Assembly: GCA_003153475.1 (NCBI GenBank)
Contig: PLYT01000016.1
Location: 20,872-84,871, forward strand
Reading direction: 5' to 3'
Source: Betaproteobacteria bacterium
GTDB taxonomy: Bacteria; Pseudomonadota; Gammaproteobacteria; Burkholderiales; Casimicrobiaceae
DNA length: 64,000 bases
Positions 24,390 to 33,767 of this stretch are shown piece after piece. The notes below the pieces were generated by a model, which worked only from the letters and a program-made list of their open reading frames with translations, was not told the DNA's origin and ran no database searches. Position 1 is the stretch's first letter; each line of letters begins with the position of its first letter. The translations under genes and the position numbers were made by a program.

Positions 24390-25862
24390 ATGAACCTGCT
24401 TCTCGTTTACCCGCGCAACCCGGACACCTTCTGGAGCTTCAGGCATGTACTGAAGTTCGTCTCCAAGAAGGCCGCGTTCCCGCCACTCGGCTTGCTCACC
24501 GTTGCAGCGATGCTGCCGCGGAGTTGGGCGCTGCGCCTGGTCGACCTCAACGTATCCGTTCTCACCGACGCCCAGATTCGGCATGCGGACTACGTTTTGA
24601 TCAGCGGGATGATCGTGCACAAGCAGTCGGCGCGGGAGATCGCCATCCGCTGCGCCAGATTCGGCAAGACCGTCGTCGCCGGCGGCCCGCTATTTACCAC
24701 TGGCTATAAGGACTTTCCGGAGATTCCACATTTCGTGGTTGGTGAGGCTGAAGATGTGATCGCGCAGCTGGTGAGGGACATGCGACGAGGCGTACTCCAG
24801 CCGATCTACCGCGCTCCGGGTCGTCCCGATGTGCGCCATACGCCGGTCCCGCGCTGGGACCTGATCAAGCTCGGTGACTACGTGACGATGCCGGTGCAGT
24901 TCTCCCGGGGCTGCCCGTTCGACTGCGAATTCTGTGACATCGTCGTAATGAATGGTCGCGTTCCCCGCACCAAGGACCCGGAACAGCTTGTGCGCGAGCT
25001 GGAGGCGCTAAGGCTCGCCGGTTGGAAAGACATGGTTTTCATCGTCGATGACAATTTCATCGGCAAACGCAAGCAGGCCAAGGAACTGCTGCGGGCCCTG
25101 ATCGAGTGGCGCCATAGTGTAAAGCCTACGATGGGCTTTCTTACCGAGGCGTCAGTCAATCTCGCCGACTATACCGATCTGTCGGCGTTGATGGTGGAGG
25201 CCGGCTTCAGGAAGGTTTTCCTCGGGATCGAAACCCCGTCGGCCGAAGGCTTGGAGGAGTGTGGAAAGACACAGAACAGAAAGCGTGATTTGGCGGAGTC
25301 AGTAAAGACGCTCCAGCGGGCCGGCCTGGAAGTGATGGGCGGCTTCATCGTCGGATTCGACTCCGACCCGGAGGACATCTTCGCGCGGCAATTCGAGTTC
25401 ATCCAGCGCACGGGCGTCGTTACCGCGATGGTCGGTCTGCTAACGGCATTACCCGAGACCGCACTGTATCGGCGGCTCGTAGGCGAGGGCCGTATTGTTG
25501 CCGAGACTCACGGCAACAACACGGACGCGGTGCTCAACTTCGTGACACGCATGGACCGCGACTTCATGATCTCGGGATACAAAGACCTGATGCGCAGGCT
25601 GTATGCGCCCCGCAACTATTACCGGCGCATCCATGCATTTCTGCATTGTTTCGAGCCGCGGGGACCGGCACGGCGGCTTTCTCCGTCGGACGTGAAAGCA
25701 TTCATGAAGTCACTGTGGTTGCTCGGGATGTGGCAGCCCGGCCGGCGACACTACTGGCTTCTCTTCTGGTCGACGCTCGTCACGTGCCCGAGGAAATTGC
25801 ATGCTGCTGTCGAGCTTTCGATCCTTGGCTACCACTTCCGCAAAGTCGCAAGCACCCTTTGA
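24390..25862 (+). CDS. B12-binding-domain radical SAM protein
   Basis: This 490-residue enzyme has an N-terminal cobalamin-binding-like domain (PPLGLLTVAAMLP, GGPLFTTG, VGEAED) and a radical SAM core with CPFDCEFCD (C-x3-C-x2-C, residues about 174-181). The stretch VDDNFIGKRKQAKELL and a C-terminal DUF4070-like region place it near the hopanoid C-2 methylase HpnP group, but overall it is not a clear HpnP. Substrate unknown; methylation or C-C/C-S bond chemistry is likely for the class. It is preceded by a perfect FNR box and transcribed away from nrdD. Confidence 0.83.
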   Translation: MNLLLVYPRNPDTFWSFRHVLKFVSKKAAFPPLGLLTVAAMLPRSWALRLVDLNVSVLTDAQIRHADYVLISGMIVHKQSAREIAIRCARFGKTVVAGGPLFTTGYKDFPEIPHFVVGEAEDVIAQLVRDMRRGVLQPIYRAPGRPDVRHTPVPRWDLIKLGDYVTMPVQFSRGCPFDCEFCDIVVMNGRVPRTKDPEQLVRELEALRLAGWKDMVFIVDDNFIGKRKQAKELLRALIEWRHSVKPTMGFLTEASVNLADYTDLSALMVEAGFRKVFLGIETPSAEGLEECGKTQNRKRDLAESVKTLQRAGLEVMGGFIVGFDSDPEDIFARQFEFIQRTGVVTAMVGLLTALPETALYRRLVGEGRIVAETHGNNTDAVLNFVTRMDRDFMISGYKDLMRRLYAPRNYYRRIHAFLHCFEPRGPARRLSPSDVKAFMKSLWLLGMWQPGRRHYWLLFWSTLVTCPRKLHAAVELSILGYHFRKVASTL

Positions 25863-25890
25863 CTGCCCCGGTCGTCGGAGGAGAACGGAA

Positions 25891-26337
25891 ATGCAATTTC
25901 CATTAAGGCAACTCATTTCCGTTGCGGCGGCAGGCGTCATGGCCATGGGCGTACAGGCGGCGCAGACCACGCCGTCGACGTCGGCTACCGGCACGCAAAA
26001 CACGCCCTCGTCGTCCACCGGCATGCCGCTCAACAGCGATAATCCCAACGCCCAGGCGCAGGCCGACTATCAGACGGCCGTCAAGGCGTGCAGCGGAATG
26101 ACCGGCACCGAAAGGGCCAGCTGCCTGCGCGACGCGCGCGACGCACGGAACCGCACGATGGGTACCGGCAAGGCCGGCGGCGATAGCACCTCGAGCTCGG
26201 GCCCCGCCGGTGCAGCAGGCAACGGCGCCTCGGGCGGGCAGGGCGCCGGCACAGGCAGTAGCTCCGGCTCGACCAGCGCGTCCGGCGGAAGCAGCTCGGG
26301 CAGTTCCTCCGGCAGCAGCGGATCGACCGGAAAGTAA
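25891..26337 (+). CDS. Secreted Gly/Ser-rich protein of unknown function
   Basis: This 148-residue protein has a signal peptide (cleavage near VQA-AQT), a central region with two cysteines in KACSGMTGTERASCLRDARDARN that could form a disulfide, and a long Gly/Ser/Ala low-complexity tail. The start follows a strong GGAGGAG. I do not recognise a family. The helical cysteine segment resembles small periplasmic proteins of betaproteobacteria. The repetitive tail explains the repeated codons in this stretch. Confidence 0.7.
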   Translation: MQFPLRQLISVAAAGVMAMGVQAAQTTPSTSATGTQNTPSSSTGMPLNSDNPNAQAQADYQTAVKACSGMTGTERASCLRDARDARNRTMGTGKAGGDSTSSSGPAGAAGNGASGGQGAGTGSSSGSTSASGGSSSGSSSGSSGSTGK

Positions 26338-26486
26338 TTACGACGTACAGCCCGGCCGCGGATCGGCTGGTTCCGAACGGACGCCGGTCCCGGCCGTGGA
26401 AGCACATTGCTGCCGGACTTCCCGCCGCGGGTCTCCCGGAAAACGCCAGACAAGCGGACCGTTGCCTCTCGTCACGCCAAGACGAG

Positions 26487-27476
26487 TCAGCTCACCTTGA
26501 TCTTTGCGGTTCGGATCACCCCTGCCCACATGCTGAACTCGGCGCGCAATTCGGCTGCAAACTCGGCCGGCGTGCTTCCTGCGACCTCGGCTCCCAGCCC
26601 CTCCATTCGATTCCTGACTTCATCGCTCAGTAACGCCGTTTTCATCGCCTGATGCACGCGGTCCAGTACTGCGGTCGGCGTTCCGGTCGGGGCCATCAGT
26701 CCGTACCACGATACGACGTCGAAATCCGGAACGCCACTTTCCTGCACGGTAGGAACTTGCGGCAAAGCGCTGATGCGGCGAGCTCCGGTAACCGCGATCG
26801 GCTTCATCTTTCCCGATGCGACAAGCCCTTGCACGCCGGTGACCAGAGTGAATACCAATGGAATCCGGCCGGCCATGAGGTCGGCGTAAGATTGCGGGCT
26901 GGTCTTGTACGGAATGTGCAGCAGCTTGATCCCCGTACGGGCGCACAGCAGTTCCGCGATCAGGTGGGCAGACGTCCCTACACCCGGTGTGCCGTACGCC
27001 AGCGGCTCCGGGGAGGCTCTCGCCAACGCGATGAGCTCGGAGAGGTTCTGGACGGGCAGTCCCGGCATCGCAAGGATGATTCCCGGCACATCGATGAGCT
27101 TGGTTATCGGCGCCAGATCGCGCAGCGTGTCGAAACCAGCGTCCGCTACCAGCAACGGTACCAGCACTTGGGTGCCCATCGACGCCACGAGCAGCGTGTA
27201 GCCATCGGGCGGGCTGCGCACCACCTCTCTGGTACCGATGACGCCACCTGCTCCGGCCCTGTTGTCTATCACCAGCGGCTGTCCAAGCTCCTGTTGCACG
27301 GGGAATTGGATGATTCTTGCGACGACATCGGTCGAGGCACCGGCCCCGCTGGGCACGACTAGTTGAATCGCCCGCGCCGGATATTGGGCTTTGGCGAGCA
27401 TCGGGTAGAAGGCGGCACCGAGCAACGAAGCCGCCCTCAAAACCGTCCGCCGGCGGACACAGATCGTTTCAGCCAC
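26487..27476 (-). CDS. Bug/TctC-family tripartite tricarboxylate transporter substrate-binding protein
   Basis: This 329-residue periplasmic receptor has an N-terminal RRRTVLRAASLLGAAF signal (Tat-like) and the family signatures YPARAIQLVVPSGAGASTD, NRAGAGGVIGT and SPPDGYTLLV. Such proteins bind small carboxylates or related solutes and are greatly expanded in Burkholderiales. No TctA/TctB membrane partners lie nearby, which is common for these orphan receptors. The gene overlaps the end of the ATP-grasp gene by 8 bases. Ligand unknown. Confidence 0.9.
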   Translation of the reverse strand: MAETICVRRRTVLRAASLLGAAFYPMLAKAQYPARAIQLVVPSGAGASTDVVARIIQFPVQQELGQPLVIDNRAGAGGVIGTREVVRSPPDGYTLLVASMGTQVLVPLLVADAGFDTLRDLAPITKLIDVPGIILAMPGLPVQNLSELIALARASPEPLAYGTPGVGTSAHLIAELLCARTGIKLLHIPYKTSPQSYADLMAGRIPLVFTLVTGVQGLVASGKMKPIAVTGARRISALPQVPTVQESGVPDFDVVSWYGLMAPTGTPTAVLDRVHQAMKTALLSDEVRNRMEGLGAEVAGSTPAEFAAELRAEFSMWAGVIRTAKIKVS

Positions 27477-28629
27477 GAGCCTCGTACCTCCACATCAGCA
27501 ATTCTCGCCACAGGGGCGGGTCGTCCCACGGCACATCGCTGGGATACTGGCGCAATGCAGCACTCTTCGGATCGCGCCAGAATTCCTGCGGGAACAGAGT
27601 CATCATGCGGGAAGAGTTTTCCGGGAGATCGAGCGGCTCCACTTCCTCGCCCTGCAGCGCGGCCGCGAGCGCGGCACAAAGATCGACGCCGACCAGGTTA
27701 CCGGTATGCGTCGGGGGCGCCATGCGCCGAGTCAGGTCGATCAGATAAGCCTGACCCGTCGTTCGCTCGACACAATATTCGATCGTGAAAAAGCCGGTGA
27801 TTCCGAGCGCGCGCGCCGCCGCACGTGAGAACGTCGCAAGCTCCGGCGCGTGAACATAACGTACGACCGTCGAGCCACGATGCGGCGCGATCGTTTGCAG
27901 GCGTTCCCGCGCGAATCCGGCAAGTTCCTTGCCACGAAAGGCGACCGATGTGCGCGGCACCATGAGGCCGTCGATTCGTCGCTGAATCAGGATGCTCGGC
28001 TCCCGGCCCATCGTCCGGTCCTTTCCGGTCGCCTCGAGCACGTATCGAAAAGCCGCCGACGCTTCTTGCGGCGTGTCGCAATCGATCACATCGCGACCGC
28101 CAGTGCCACCGCCTGGCTTGACGACCACCTCCGGGCCGAGCGCACGCGCCGCTTCCGCCGCCTCTTCGGGACTTCGCACGACACGGTATCCAGGCACACG
28201 AACCCCTGCCTGTTCCATCAGCGGCTGAAGCAGCGTCTTGTCCACTCCGGCCCGGTAGAACTTTGGCGATCCCAGCGAATCGACAATCAGAGCGGCGAGG
28301 TCCTTGATGGCCGCCGGCTGCGGCCCGGGCGGGGGCTCGCAAACGAGGGCTTGCATCAGGCGGAGGGACATTTCGTCTCCCGGCAAAAGGATCGCCGGCG
28401 CAACGGCCTCGACCGCCGCGATCAGCGCGAAAAGCCACTCTTGCGCGCTCGCGTTCTCGGGGAGGAGCCTGGATCGCGTGACATGGCGCGAATGAGCGGC
28501 CAGCGCGCCGGACGGCACAAGCAGCGTGACGTCGAAGCCGCCGCGGTGAAGCGCCGCCGGCATGCGGATGGGTGCCAGCCATTCCGACTCGCAGGTTACG
28601 AGAAGCGCAGGAATTCGCACAAAGGACAT
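27469..28629 (-). CDS. ATP-grasp domain protein
   Basis: This 386-residue protein has an ATP-grasp layout: an N-terminal preATP-grasp region, a GTGGRD phosphate-binding segment in VVKPGGGTGGRDV, and a downstream catalytic region with FFTIEYCVE and LIDLTRRMAPP (Mg and nucleotide ligands). ATP-grasp enzymes join a carboxylate to an amine or thiol. No substrate can be named. It overlaps the Bug receptor gene and lies 105 bases after the molybdenum hydroxylase genes, so a link to that pathway is possible but unproven. No ribosome site is clear. Confidence 0.78.
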   Translation of the reverse strand: MSFVRIPALLVTCESEWLAPIRMPAALHRGGFDVTLLVPSGALAAHSRHVTRSRLLPENASAQEWLFALIAAVEAVAPAILLPGDEMSLRLMQALVCEPPPGPQPAAIKDLAALIVDSLGSPKFYRAGVDKTLLQPLMEQAGVRVPGYRVVRSPEEAAEAARALGPEVVVKPGGGTGGRDVIDCDTPQEASAAFRYVLEATGKDRTMGREPSILIQRRIDGLMVPRTSVAFRGKELAGFARERLQTIAPHRGSTVVRYVHAPELATFSRAAARALGITGFFTIEYCVERTTGQAYLIDLTRRMAPPTHTGNLVGVDLCAALAAALQGEEVEPLDLPENSSRMMTLFPQEFWRDPKSAALRQYPSDVPWDDPPLWRELLMWRYEARG

Positions 28630-28734
28630 GCTACGCGGCTACGCGGCTGCCATCGGCAAACCTCGGTCGTCTGGTCCGGACTTCCAGTCTCTTGCCGAAA
28701 CGGCCGCGCCAAACGCAAGCAGCGACACCCACCT

Positions 28735-30972
28735 TCAGAGGCCGATCGCGGCTTTGACCCGCTTTCGATCGAACGGCAGCTCACGGATTCTCGCGCCGCT
28801 CGCATTCGCAATCGCGTTGCCGATCGCGGCAGCCGTGGGACCTTGCGCCGCTTCACCGGTGCCGAGGAACGCGGTGCCGGGGCGATCGATGACGTGGACT
28901 TCGACGCTCTCCGGGATTTCTGAAAAGCGCAATATCGGATACCGGCTCCAGTCCGCGCTCTTGATGGCGGTTCGGTCGAACTCCACCGCCTCGTACAGCG
29001 TCCAGCTCGTCGACTGGATGATGCCGCCTTCGATCTGGTTGCGAATGCCGTCGGGGTTGACGGCCTGACCGCTGTCGACGGCAGCAACGGCGCGCACCAC
29101 GCGCACGACGCCGGACTCGCGATCGAGGTCGACTTCGATCGCGACCGCAAGATATGCCCCGAGGTTCTTGTATCGAGCGAACGCGAAGCCGCGTCCCCGC
29201 CCGGGAACCTTCGCGTAGGCAGCCCAGCCGAAGCGTGCGGCCGCGAGCGAGACGATGTCGCGTGCACGCGGGTCGTCGAGGTGGTGCAGGCGGAATTCGA
29301 TCGGATCGATACCCGCACTCGTCGCGAGCTCGTCGATGAAGCTTTCGATCGAAAAGATGTTCATGTAGGCGCCCAGCGCGCGCAGCGCCGACACGCGGAT
29401 CGGCATCGCCGGAACAAAGCGGTGCACGACGCGTGCGTTGGCCAGCCGGTAGAGCGGAATCGCGTTGCGATCGCCGCCCCCTTCCGGCAGCGGAATCGGT
29501 TTCGGGGTCGCCGGCGCGAACGGCGTTTCCAGATGCCACGCGGGCAGCAGATTTCCTGCCCCGCCCGGACGCATGCTGTGCGTGTTGCTCATCACCTCGT
29601 AGTCCCAGGCGACGATATTGCCGCCGTCATCGAGCGCCGCCTTGACCGTCGTGAGCATCGCCGGGCCGTAGGGCTCCCACAGGTGCTCCTGCTCGCGCAT
29701 CCATTGCACGCGAACCGGTCGATCGGGAAACGCTCGCGCGACCAGCGCCGCATCAGCGCCGGCGTCGTCTGCCGCGTTGTGACCATAGCAGCCCGAGCCC
29801 TCGACGTGGATGCACTGCACGCGATCCTCGGGCAGGTTCAGCATTTCGGCGATCGACTTGCGCAACGGATAGACACCCTGGCTGTGCGTCCATACGGTCA
29901 GCGCACCGTCCTTGAACAGGCCGAGCGCGCACGAGGGCCCGATCGCGCCGTGCATCTGGTACGGGCGTCGATAGCTCGCCTGGAGGGTTCGGGCGCTGGG
30001 GCTCGAATCGCCTCGCTGGTCGAGGTCGACGATAACGTCGGCGGGCAAACTTTGCAGGTACGAAAAAAGATCCGCCTCATCGGGAAGCGTCGCCCGCTCA
30101 TCCCAGTGCGCCGCCGCAGCGAGCGCGCGCATCGCCAGCACCGCCTCGAACTCGTGCTCGGCGACGACGGCGACAAAGCTGCCGTCGCGCACGACCTTGA
30201 GCACGCCCGGCATTCTTTCGACCTCGACGGTAAAGAGCTCGCGCAGGCGCGCGCCGTAGCTCGGCGGCCGCACGACGCGCGCGTGCACCATGCCGGGCAA
30301 CCGCAGGTCCTGCACATACGCTGCGCCGCCCGTCACCTTGGCGGGAATGTCGATGCGCGCCATCGCCTTGCCGACGATCGAGTAAGTCGCCGGATCCTTG
30401 AGCTTCGCTTGCCCGTCGGCGCGTGCGCTGGTCACATTGGTGCCGACGAGCTCGCCGAAGTCGAGTCGCCGTCCGTCGTCGGCGACGACCGCGCCGTCCT
30501 GAGCCTTGAGTCGATCGGGCGTGATACCGAGGCGCTCCGACGCCGTCGCGATCAGGATCTCGCGCACTTGCGCGGCCGCGTTCATGATCGCCGTGCCGCT
30601 GTCCTTCATCGAATTGCTGCCCGCCGTATAGCCCTCGTCCGGCGTGCGGCGCGTATCGGCCGTAATCAGGTGGATCCGCTGCGGCTGCACATACAATTGT
30701 TCGGCGGCGATCTGAATCAGCGCGGTCTTGACCCCCTGCCCCAGCTCGGCCTTGCCGGTGAACACCGTGATGTTGCCGTCGGCATCGATGCGGATCCAGG
30801 AATCCAGCATCGGATGGGCATCGAGGCTCCCTGGAAGCTTCGGACCCACGGCGGCCTTTTGGGCGAACAGCGCCGATGACGGCGCCAGCGAGAAGCCGAC
30901 GATCAGCGCACCGCTCGCGGTGAGAAAGCCTCGCCGCGACAGCCCGTGGCCCGCAGCTGCGAACGGCTTCAT
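28735..30972 (-). CDS. Xanthine dehydrogenase-family molybdopterin-binding subunit (IorB-like)
   Basis: This 745-residue subunit has a Tat signal (LSRRGFLTASGAL) and the two-domain aldehyde oxidase/xanthine dehydrogenase large-subunit fold typical of isoquinoline 1-oxidoreductase beta chains. The active-site glutamate is the E in FLGTGEAAQGP. I choose the ATG at 30972, with GGAG six bases before it. It overlaps the 2Fe-2S gene by 4 bases. It should hydroxylate an N-heterocycle or oxidise an aldehyde in the periplasm. The exact substrate cannot be read from sequence. Confidence 0.9.
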   Translation of the reverse strand: MKPFAAAGHGLSRRGFLTASGALIVGFSLAPSSALFAQKAAVGPKLPGSLDAHPMLDSWIRIDADGNITVFTGKAELGQGVKTALIQIAAEQLYVQPQRIHLITADTRRTPDEGYTAGSNSMKDSGTAIMNAAAQVREILIATASERLGITPDRLKAQDGAVVADDGRRLDFGELVGTNVTSARADGQAKLKDPATYSIVGKAMARIDIPAKVTGGAAYVQDLRLPGMVHARVVRPPSYGARLRELFTVEVERMPGVLKVVRDGSFVAVVAEHEFEAVLAMRALAAAAHWDERATLPDEADLFSYLQSLPADVIVDLDQRGDSSPSARTLQASYRRPYQMHGAIGPSCALGLFKDGALTVWTHSQGVYPLRKSIAEMLNLPEDRVQCIHVEGSGCYGHNAADDAGADAALVARAFPDRPVRVQWMREQEHLWEPYGPAMLTTVKAALDDGGNIVAWDYEVMSNTHSMRPGGAGNLLPAWHLETPFAPATPKPIPLPEGGGDRNAIPLYRLANARVVHRFVPAMPIRVSALRALGAYMNIFSIESFIDELATSAGIDPIEFRLHHLDDPRARDIVSLAAARFGWAAYAKVPGRGRGFAFARYKNLGAYLAVAIEVDLDRESGVVRVVRAVAAVDSGQAVNPDGIRNQIEGGIIQSTSWTLYEAVEFDRTAIKSADWSRYPILRFSEIPESVEVHVIDRPGTAFLGTGEAAQGPTAAAIGNAIANASGARIRELPFDRKRVKAAIGL

Positions 30973-31463
30973 GCGCGGCTCCGGTCCGGCGTCGGGCCGG
31001 CACCGGCCTGCATCGCCTGCGCAGCGCGGCGAACCGCGCGAAAAATGCGCATCTGCGTCCCACAGCGGCAAAGATTGGGCATCATGTGCCGGCGTATTTC
31101 ATCGTCGGATGGCGAAGGATTCCGCTCCAGCAGCGCCTGGGCGCGCATGATCATCCCGGCGATGCAGTACCCGCACTGCGCCGCCTGCTCGTCGATGAAG
31201 GCGCGCTGCAGCGGACCCGGATCAGCCATCGTGCCCAGTCCTTCGACGGTCTTGACCTTGCGCCCGGCCAGCAGCGAAATCGGCGTCAGGCAGGAAAAAA
31301 CCGCGTTGCCATCGACCATCACCGTGCATGCGCCGCACTGGCCGAGACCGCAGCCGAATTTGGCGCCGTTCATCGCCAGATGGTCGCGCAGCACGTAAAG
31401 CAGCGGCGTATTCGGCGCGGCATCGACGGTTTGCGCCTTGCCGTTGACATTGAGCTCCATCAT
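30969..31463 (-). CDS. (2Fe-2S)-binding subunit of molybdenum hydroxylase (IorA-like)
   Basis: This 164-residue subunit holds two 2Fe-2S clusters: the plant-type set CGLGQCGACTVMVDG...C near residues 38-58, and the second set CGYC...CRCG near residues 97-133. It transfers electrons from the molybdenum subunit. It overlaps both neighbours by 4 bases (ATGA type), indicating a tightly coupled three-gene unit. Confidence 0.93.
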   Translation of the reverse strand: MMELNVNGKAQTVDAAPNTPLLYVLRDHLAMNGAKFGCGLGQCGACTVMVDGNAVFSCLTPISLLAGRKVKTVEGLGTMADPGPLQRAFIDEQAAQCGYCIAGMIMRAQALLERNPSPSDDEIRRHMMPNLCRCGTQMRIFRAVRRAAQAMQAGAGPTPDRSRA

Positions 31464-32734
31464 CGCTCGTTCCCATGCTTGTGCTGAATGATGTCCCGCG
31501 CGTGGCGGGAAATGTCGGGCCAGGGCGCGCCCTTGGCGAAGTGCACGCGCAGGTAAGCGAGCAGCGAGGCGAGCTGCTCATCGGTCAGCGCGCCTTCGAA
31601 GCCCGGCATCAGCGCGCCCTTCTCGCCCGGCTCCGGCCAGATGCCCTCGAGCACGATATGCAGCACATTGCGCGGATCGGGCGCGTGGATCGACGTCGCC
31701 AGCTTGAGCGGCACCGTATGAACGGACGAACCCGCGCTTGCGCTTTCGTCGTGGCAGGTCGCGCAGGTGCCGCCGAAGATCGCCGCACCGCTCAATATCC
31801 GGGAGTCGTCCAGGCTCGTCGGCGAAGTGCGAGCGAACGCCGGCGTCGCGCCCGCCATGAGCGTCACCAGGTAGGTCGCCATCGCGCGAACGTCTTCCTC
31901 CGGCACCTCCGAGAGCTCGTGGACCACCGGCGACATCGGGCCGGCGGCAGTCCCATGCGAGTCGTCATGGCCGCGGCGAAGGTAGCGGGTCAGCTGATCG
32001 ACCGTCCACGCGTTCGGCGCGGGTGACGACGCGTCAAGCGCGGTAGCGTGCCAGCCTTCGGCGTCGCCGCCGCCTAGAGCATCGTTCTTCCGTTCGGCGC
32101 CGAAGGCGTTACGCGGCGTGTGGCACGCGCCGCAGTGACCGAGTCCCTCGACCAAATAGGCGCCACGATTCCATTCCGCGCTGCGAGTCGGATCGCGCCG
32201 GTAGACGCCGCGGTCGAAGTACAGCGTTTTCCACCCCGACAGCAGCGGCCGGAAATTCATCGGGAAGACTAGCCGGTTGGCCGGTACCGTCGAATGCGCA
32301 GGATCGCGCGTCATGATGAAGGCATAGATCGCCTTGACGTCGTCGTCGGTGACGCGCGTGAAATGGTCGAACGGAAACGCCGGATAGAGATTGCGCCCGG
32401 CGCGATCGATGCCATCGTGCATGACGCGCAGGAAATCGCTTTCGGCCCACGCGCCGATGCCGGTCTCGAGATCGGGCGTGATGTTGGTGGAATAAATGAC
32501 GCCGAACGGTGTTTTCAGCGGCAAGCCGCCGGCAAAGGACTTGCCGCCCCGCTGCGTATGACACCCGGCGCACCCGCCGATCGCCGATAGCTCGGCACCG
32601 CGGGCGATCAGCGCGCCGTCGAATGAGCGCTTGGCGGCCGGGGCGGCGGGTGCCTGCCCCGATACCGATTCGATCGAGACCGCAGCCGTTACCGCCGACA
32701 TCGCCAAGCCAACGAGCAGGCTGCGGGTCCTCAT
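31460..32734 (-). CDS. Triheme membrane/periplasmic cytochrome c subunit of the molybdenum hydroxylase
   Basis: This 424-residue exported protein has three heme sites, CAGCH, CGACH and CATCH, in three successive class I domains, like the cytochrome subunits of alcohol and aldehyde dehydrogenases. ITPDLETGIGAWAESDFLR is a family signature. Together with the Tat-exported large subunit it indicates a periplasmic enzyme that feeds electrons to the respiratory chain rather than to NAD. It is the promoter-proximal gene of the three. Confidence 0.9.
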   Translation of the reverse strand: MRTRSLLVGLAMSAVTAAVSIESVSGQAPAAPAAKRSFDGALIARGAELSAIGGCAGCHTQRGGKSFAGGLPLKTPFGVIYSTNITPDLETGIGAWAESDFLRVMHDGIDRAGRNLYPAFPFDHFTRVTDDDVKAIYAFIMTRDPAHSTVPANRLVFPMNFRPLLSGWKTLYFDRGVYRRDPTRSAEWNRGAYLVEGLGHCGACHTPRNAFGAERKNDALGGGDAEGWHATALDASSPAPNAWTVDQLTRYLRRGHDDSHGTAAGPMSPVVHELSEVPEEDVRAMATYLVTLMAGATPAFARTSPTSLDDSRILSGAAIFGGTCATCHDESASAGSSVHTVPLKLATSIHAPDPRNVLHIVLEGIWPEPGEKGALMPGFEGALTDEQLASLLAYLRVHFAKGAPWPDISRHARDIIQHKHGNER

Positions 32735-32800
32735 GCCGACATAGAGCGCAGAAAAACGATTCCGTTCCGTTCGGCCGGGCGTCTCCCCGAAACGACGGCA

Positions 32801-33733
32801 CTAACGGTCGGACGTGGCCATTTCCCGACGCTCCGGCCTCGCAGGCGCCGTCGAACGTTGCGTTGTCGGGTCGCCGTCGGAGGATAACGCATCGACGCAG
32901 GCGAATGGCAGCACAATCCCGTTGTGAGCGTCCTCGATGCCTTCGATGGTGATCAGCGGCGGACCCGCTTTGACCGCGCCGAAAATGGTCGCGAATGAAA
33001 CATCGGCGGCGTCGCGCCCGGTGCCGAGCCGTATCAGACCCATCGGCAATGCCATGCCTGAGGGGTCGAACAGATACCAGCGGCCGCCGAGGAAAGCCTC
33101 GACATAGGCGTGGAAATCCGTCGGGCCGAAGGCCGGGTCCGAGCCATAGTCGATACCGGTCACAAAGCGGGCCGGAATATTGATCGCTCGGCAAAGGGCG
33201 ATCATCAGGTGAGCGAAGTCGCGGCAGACGCCGACCTGCTCGATCAGCGTATCGACGGCGGAGGTCGTGGCGTTGGAACTGCCCGATACGAATCGGGTAC
33301 GTCGATGGACCCAGTCCTGAATCGCGCGGACTCGCCAGTAGCCCGAGCGCAGACCGCCGAACTCGGTGACTGCCAACCGGTGCAGACGATCCGACTCGCA
33401 ATAGCGGCTAGGATAGATGTACGCCAGCGCCTCGGCAGGAAGTTGCGCGATCGGCACCTCTTCGACGCTATTAGGTGATGCGATATGGTGCGTAATACTG
33501 ACGGTCGCGTCATAACGCACCGTCAGCTTGCCGGGGTCGGCACGCAGGCGCGCGTAGCGGTTGCCGTGGGCCGGATCGGTAAACAAGGAAACGGCGACCG
33601 GCTGGCTGACCAGAAAATCCTCTGTAACCAGCGACTGGCGTCGCGTTTCCGCGGCGTGGACGTTGAATATGAAGTCGCTGGGGTGATCGGCGACCTCGTA
33701 GTTCAGTTCGATCCGGAACTTGAGCTTTACCAT
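32801..33733 (-). CDS. Transglutaminase-like (cysteine protease fold) protein
   Basis: This 310-residue protein has the transglutaminase-like triad: Cys in VGVCRDFAHL, His in TDFHAYVEA and Asp in LFDPSG. The N-terminal beta-rich region (KFRIELNYEV) matches the bacterial transglutaminase N domain. Such proteins may act as peptidases or amide hydrolases; the substrate is unknown. It has no signal peptide. It sits 66 bases upstream of the cytochrome gene on the same strand, but a common function is not evident. Confidence 0.87.
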   Translation of the reverse strand: MVKLKFRIELNYEVADHPSDFIFNVHAAETRRQSLVTEDFLVSQPVAVSLFTDPAHGNRYARLRADPGKLTVRYDATVSITHHIASPNSVEEVPIAQLPAEALAYIYPSRYCESDRLHRLAVTEFGGLRSGYWRVRAIQDWVHRRTRFVSGSSNATTSAVDTLIEQVGVCRDFAHLMIALCRAINIPARFVTGIDYGSDPAFGPTDFHAYVEAFLGGRWYLFDPSGMALPMGLIRLGTGRDAADVSFATIFGAVKAGPPLITIEGIEDAHNGIVLPFACVDALSSDGDPTTQRSTAPARPERREMATSDR

Positions 33734-33767
33734 CCGGCGCCTCGTGATAATTGTCGCAAGTCGAATC

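Noticed and set aside
26200..26337. Repetitive Gly/Ser codons that look like a DNA repeat
   Set aside because: They are the low-complexity tail of the secreted protein, not an independent repeat element.
29281..30879. 532-codon plus-strand open frame opposite the molybdenum subunit
   Set aside because: It mirrors the real minus-strand gene; composition is Arg/His-rich with no recognisable motif or ribosome site.
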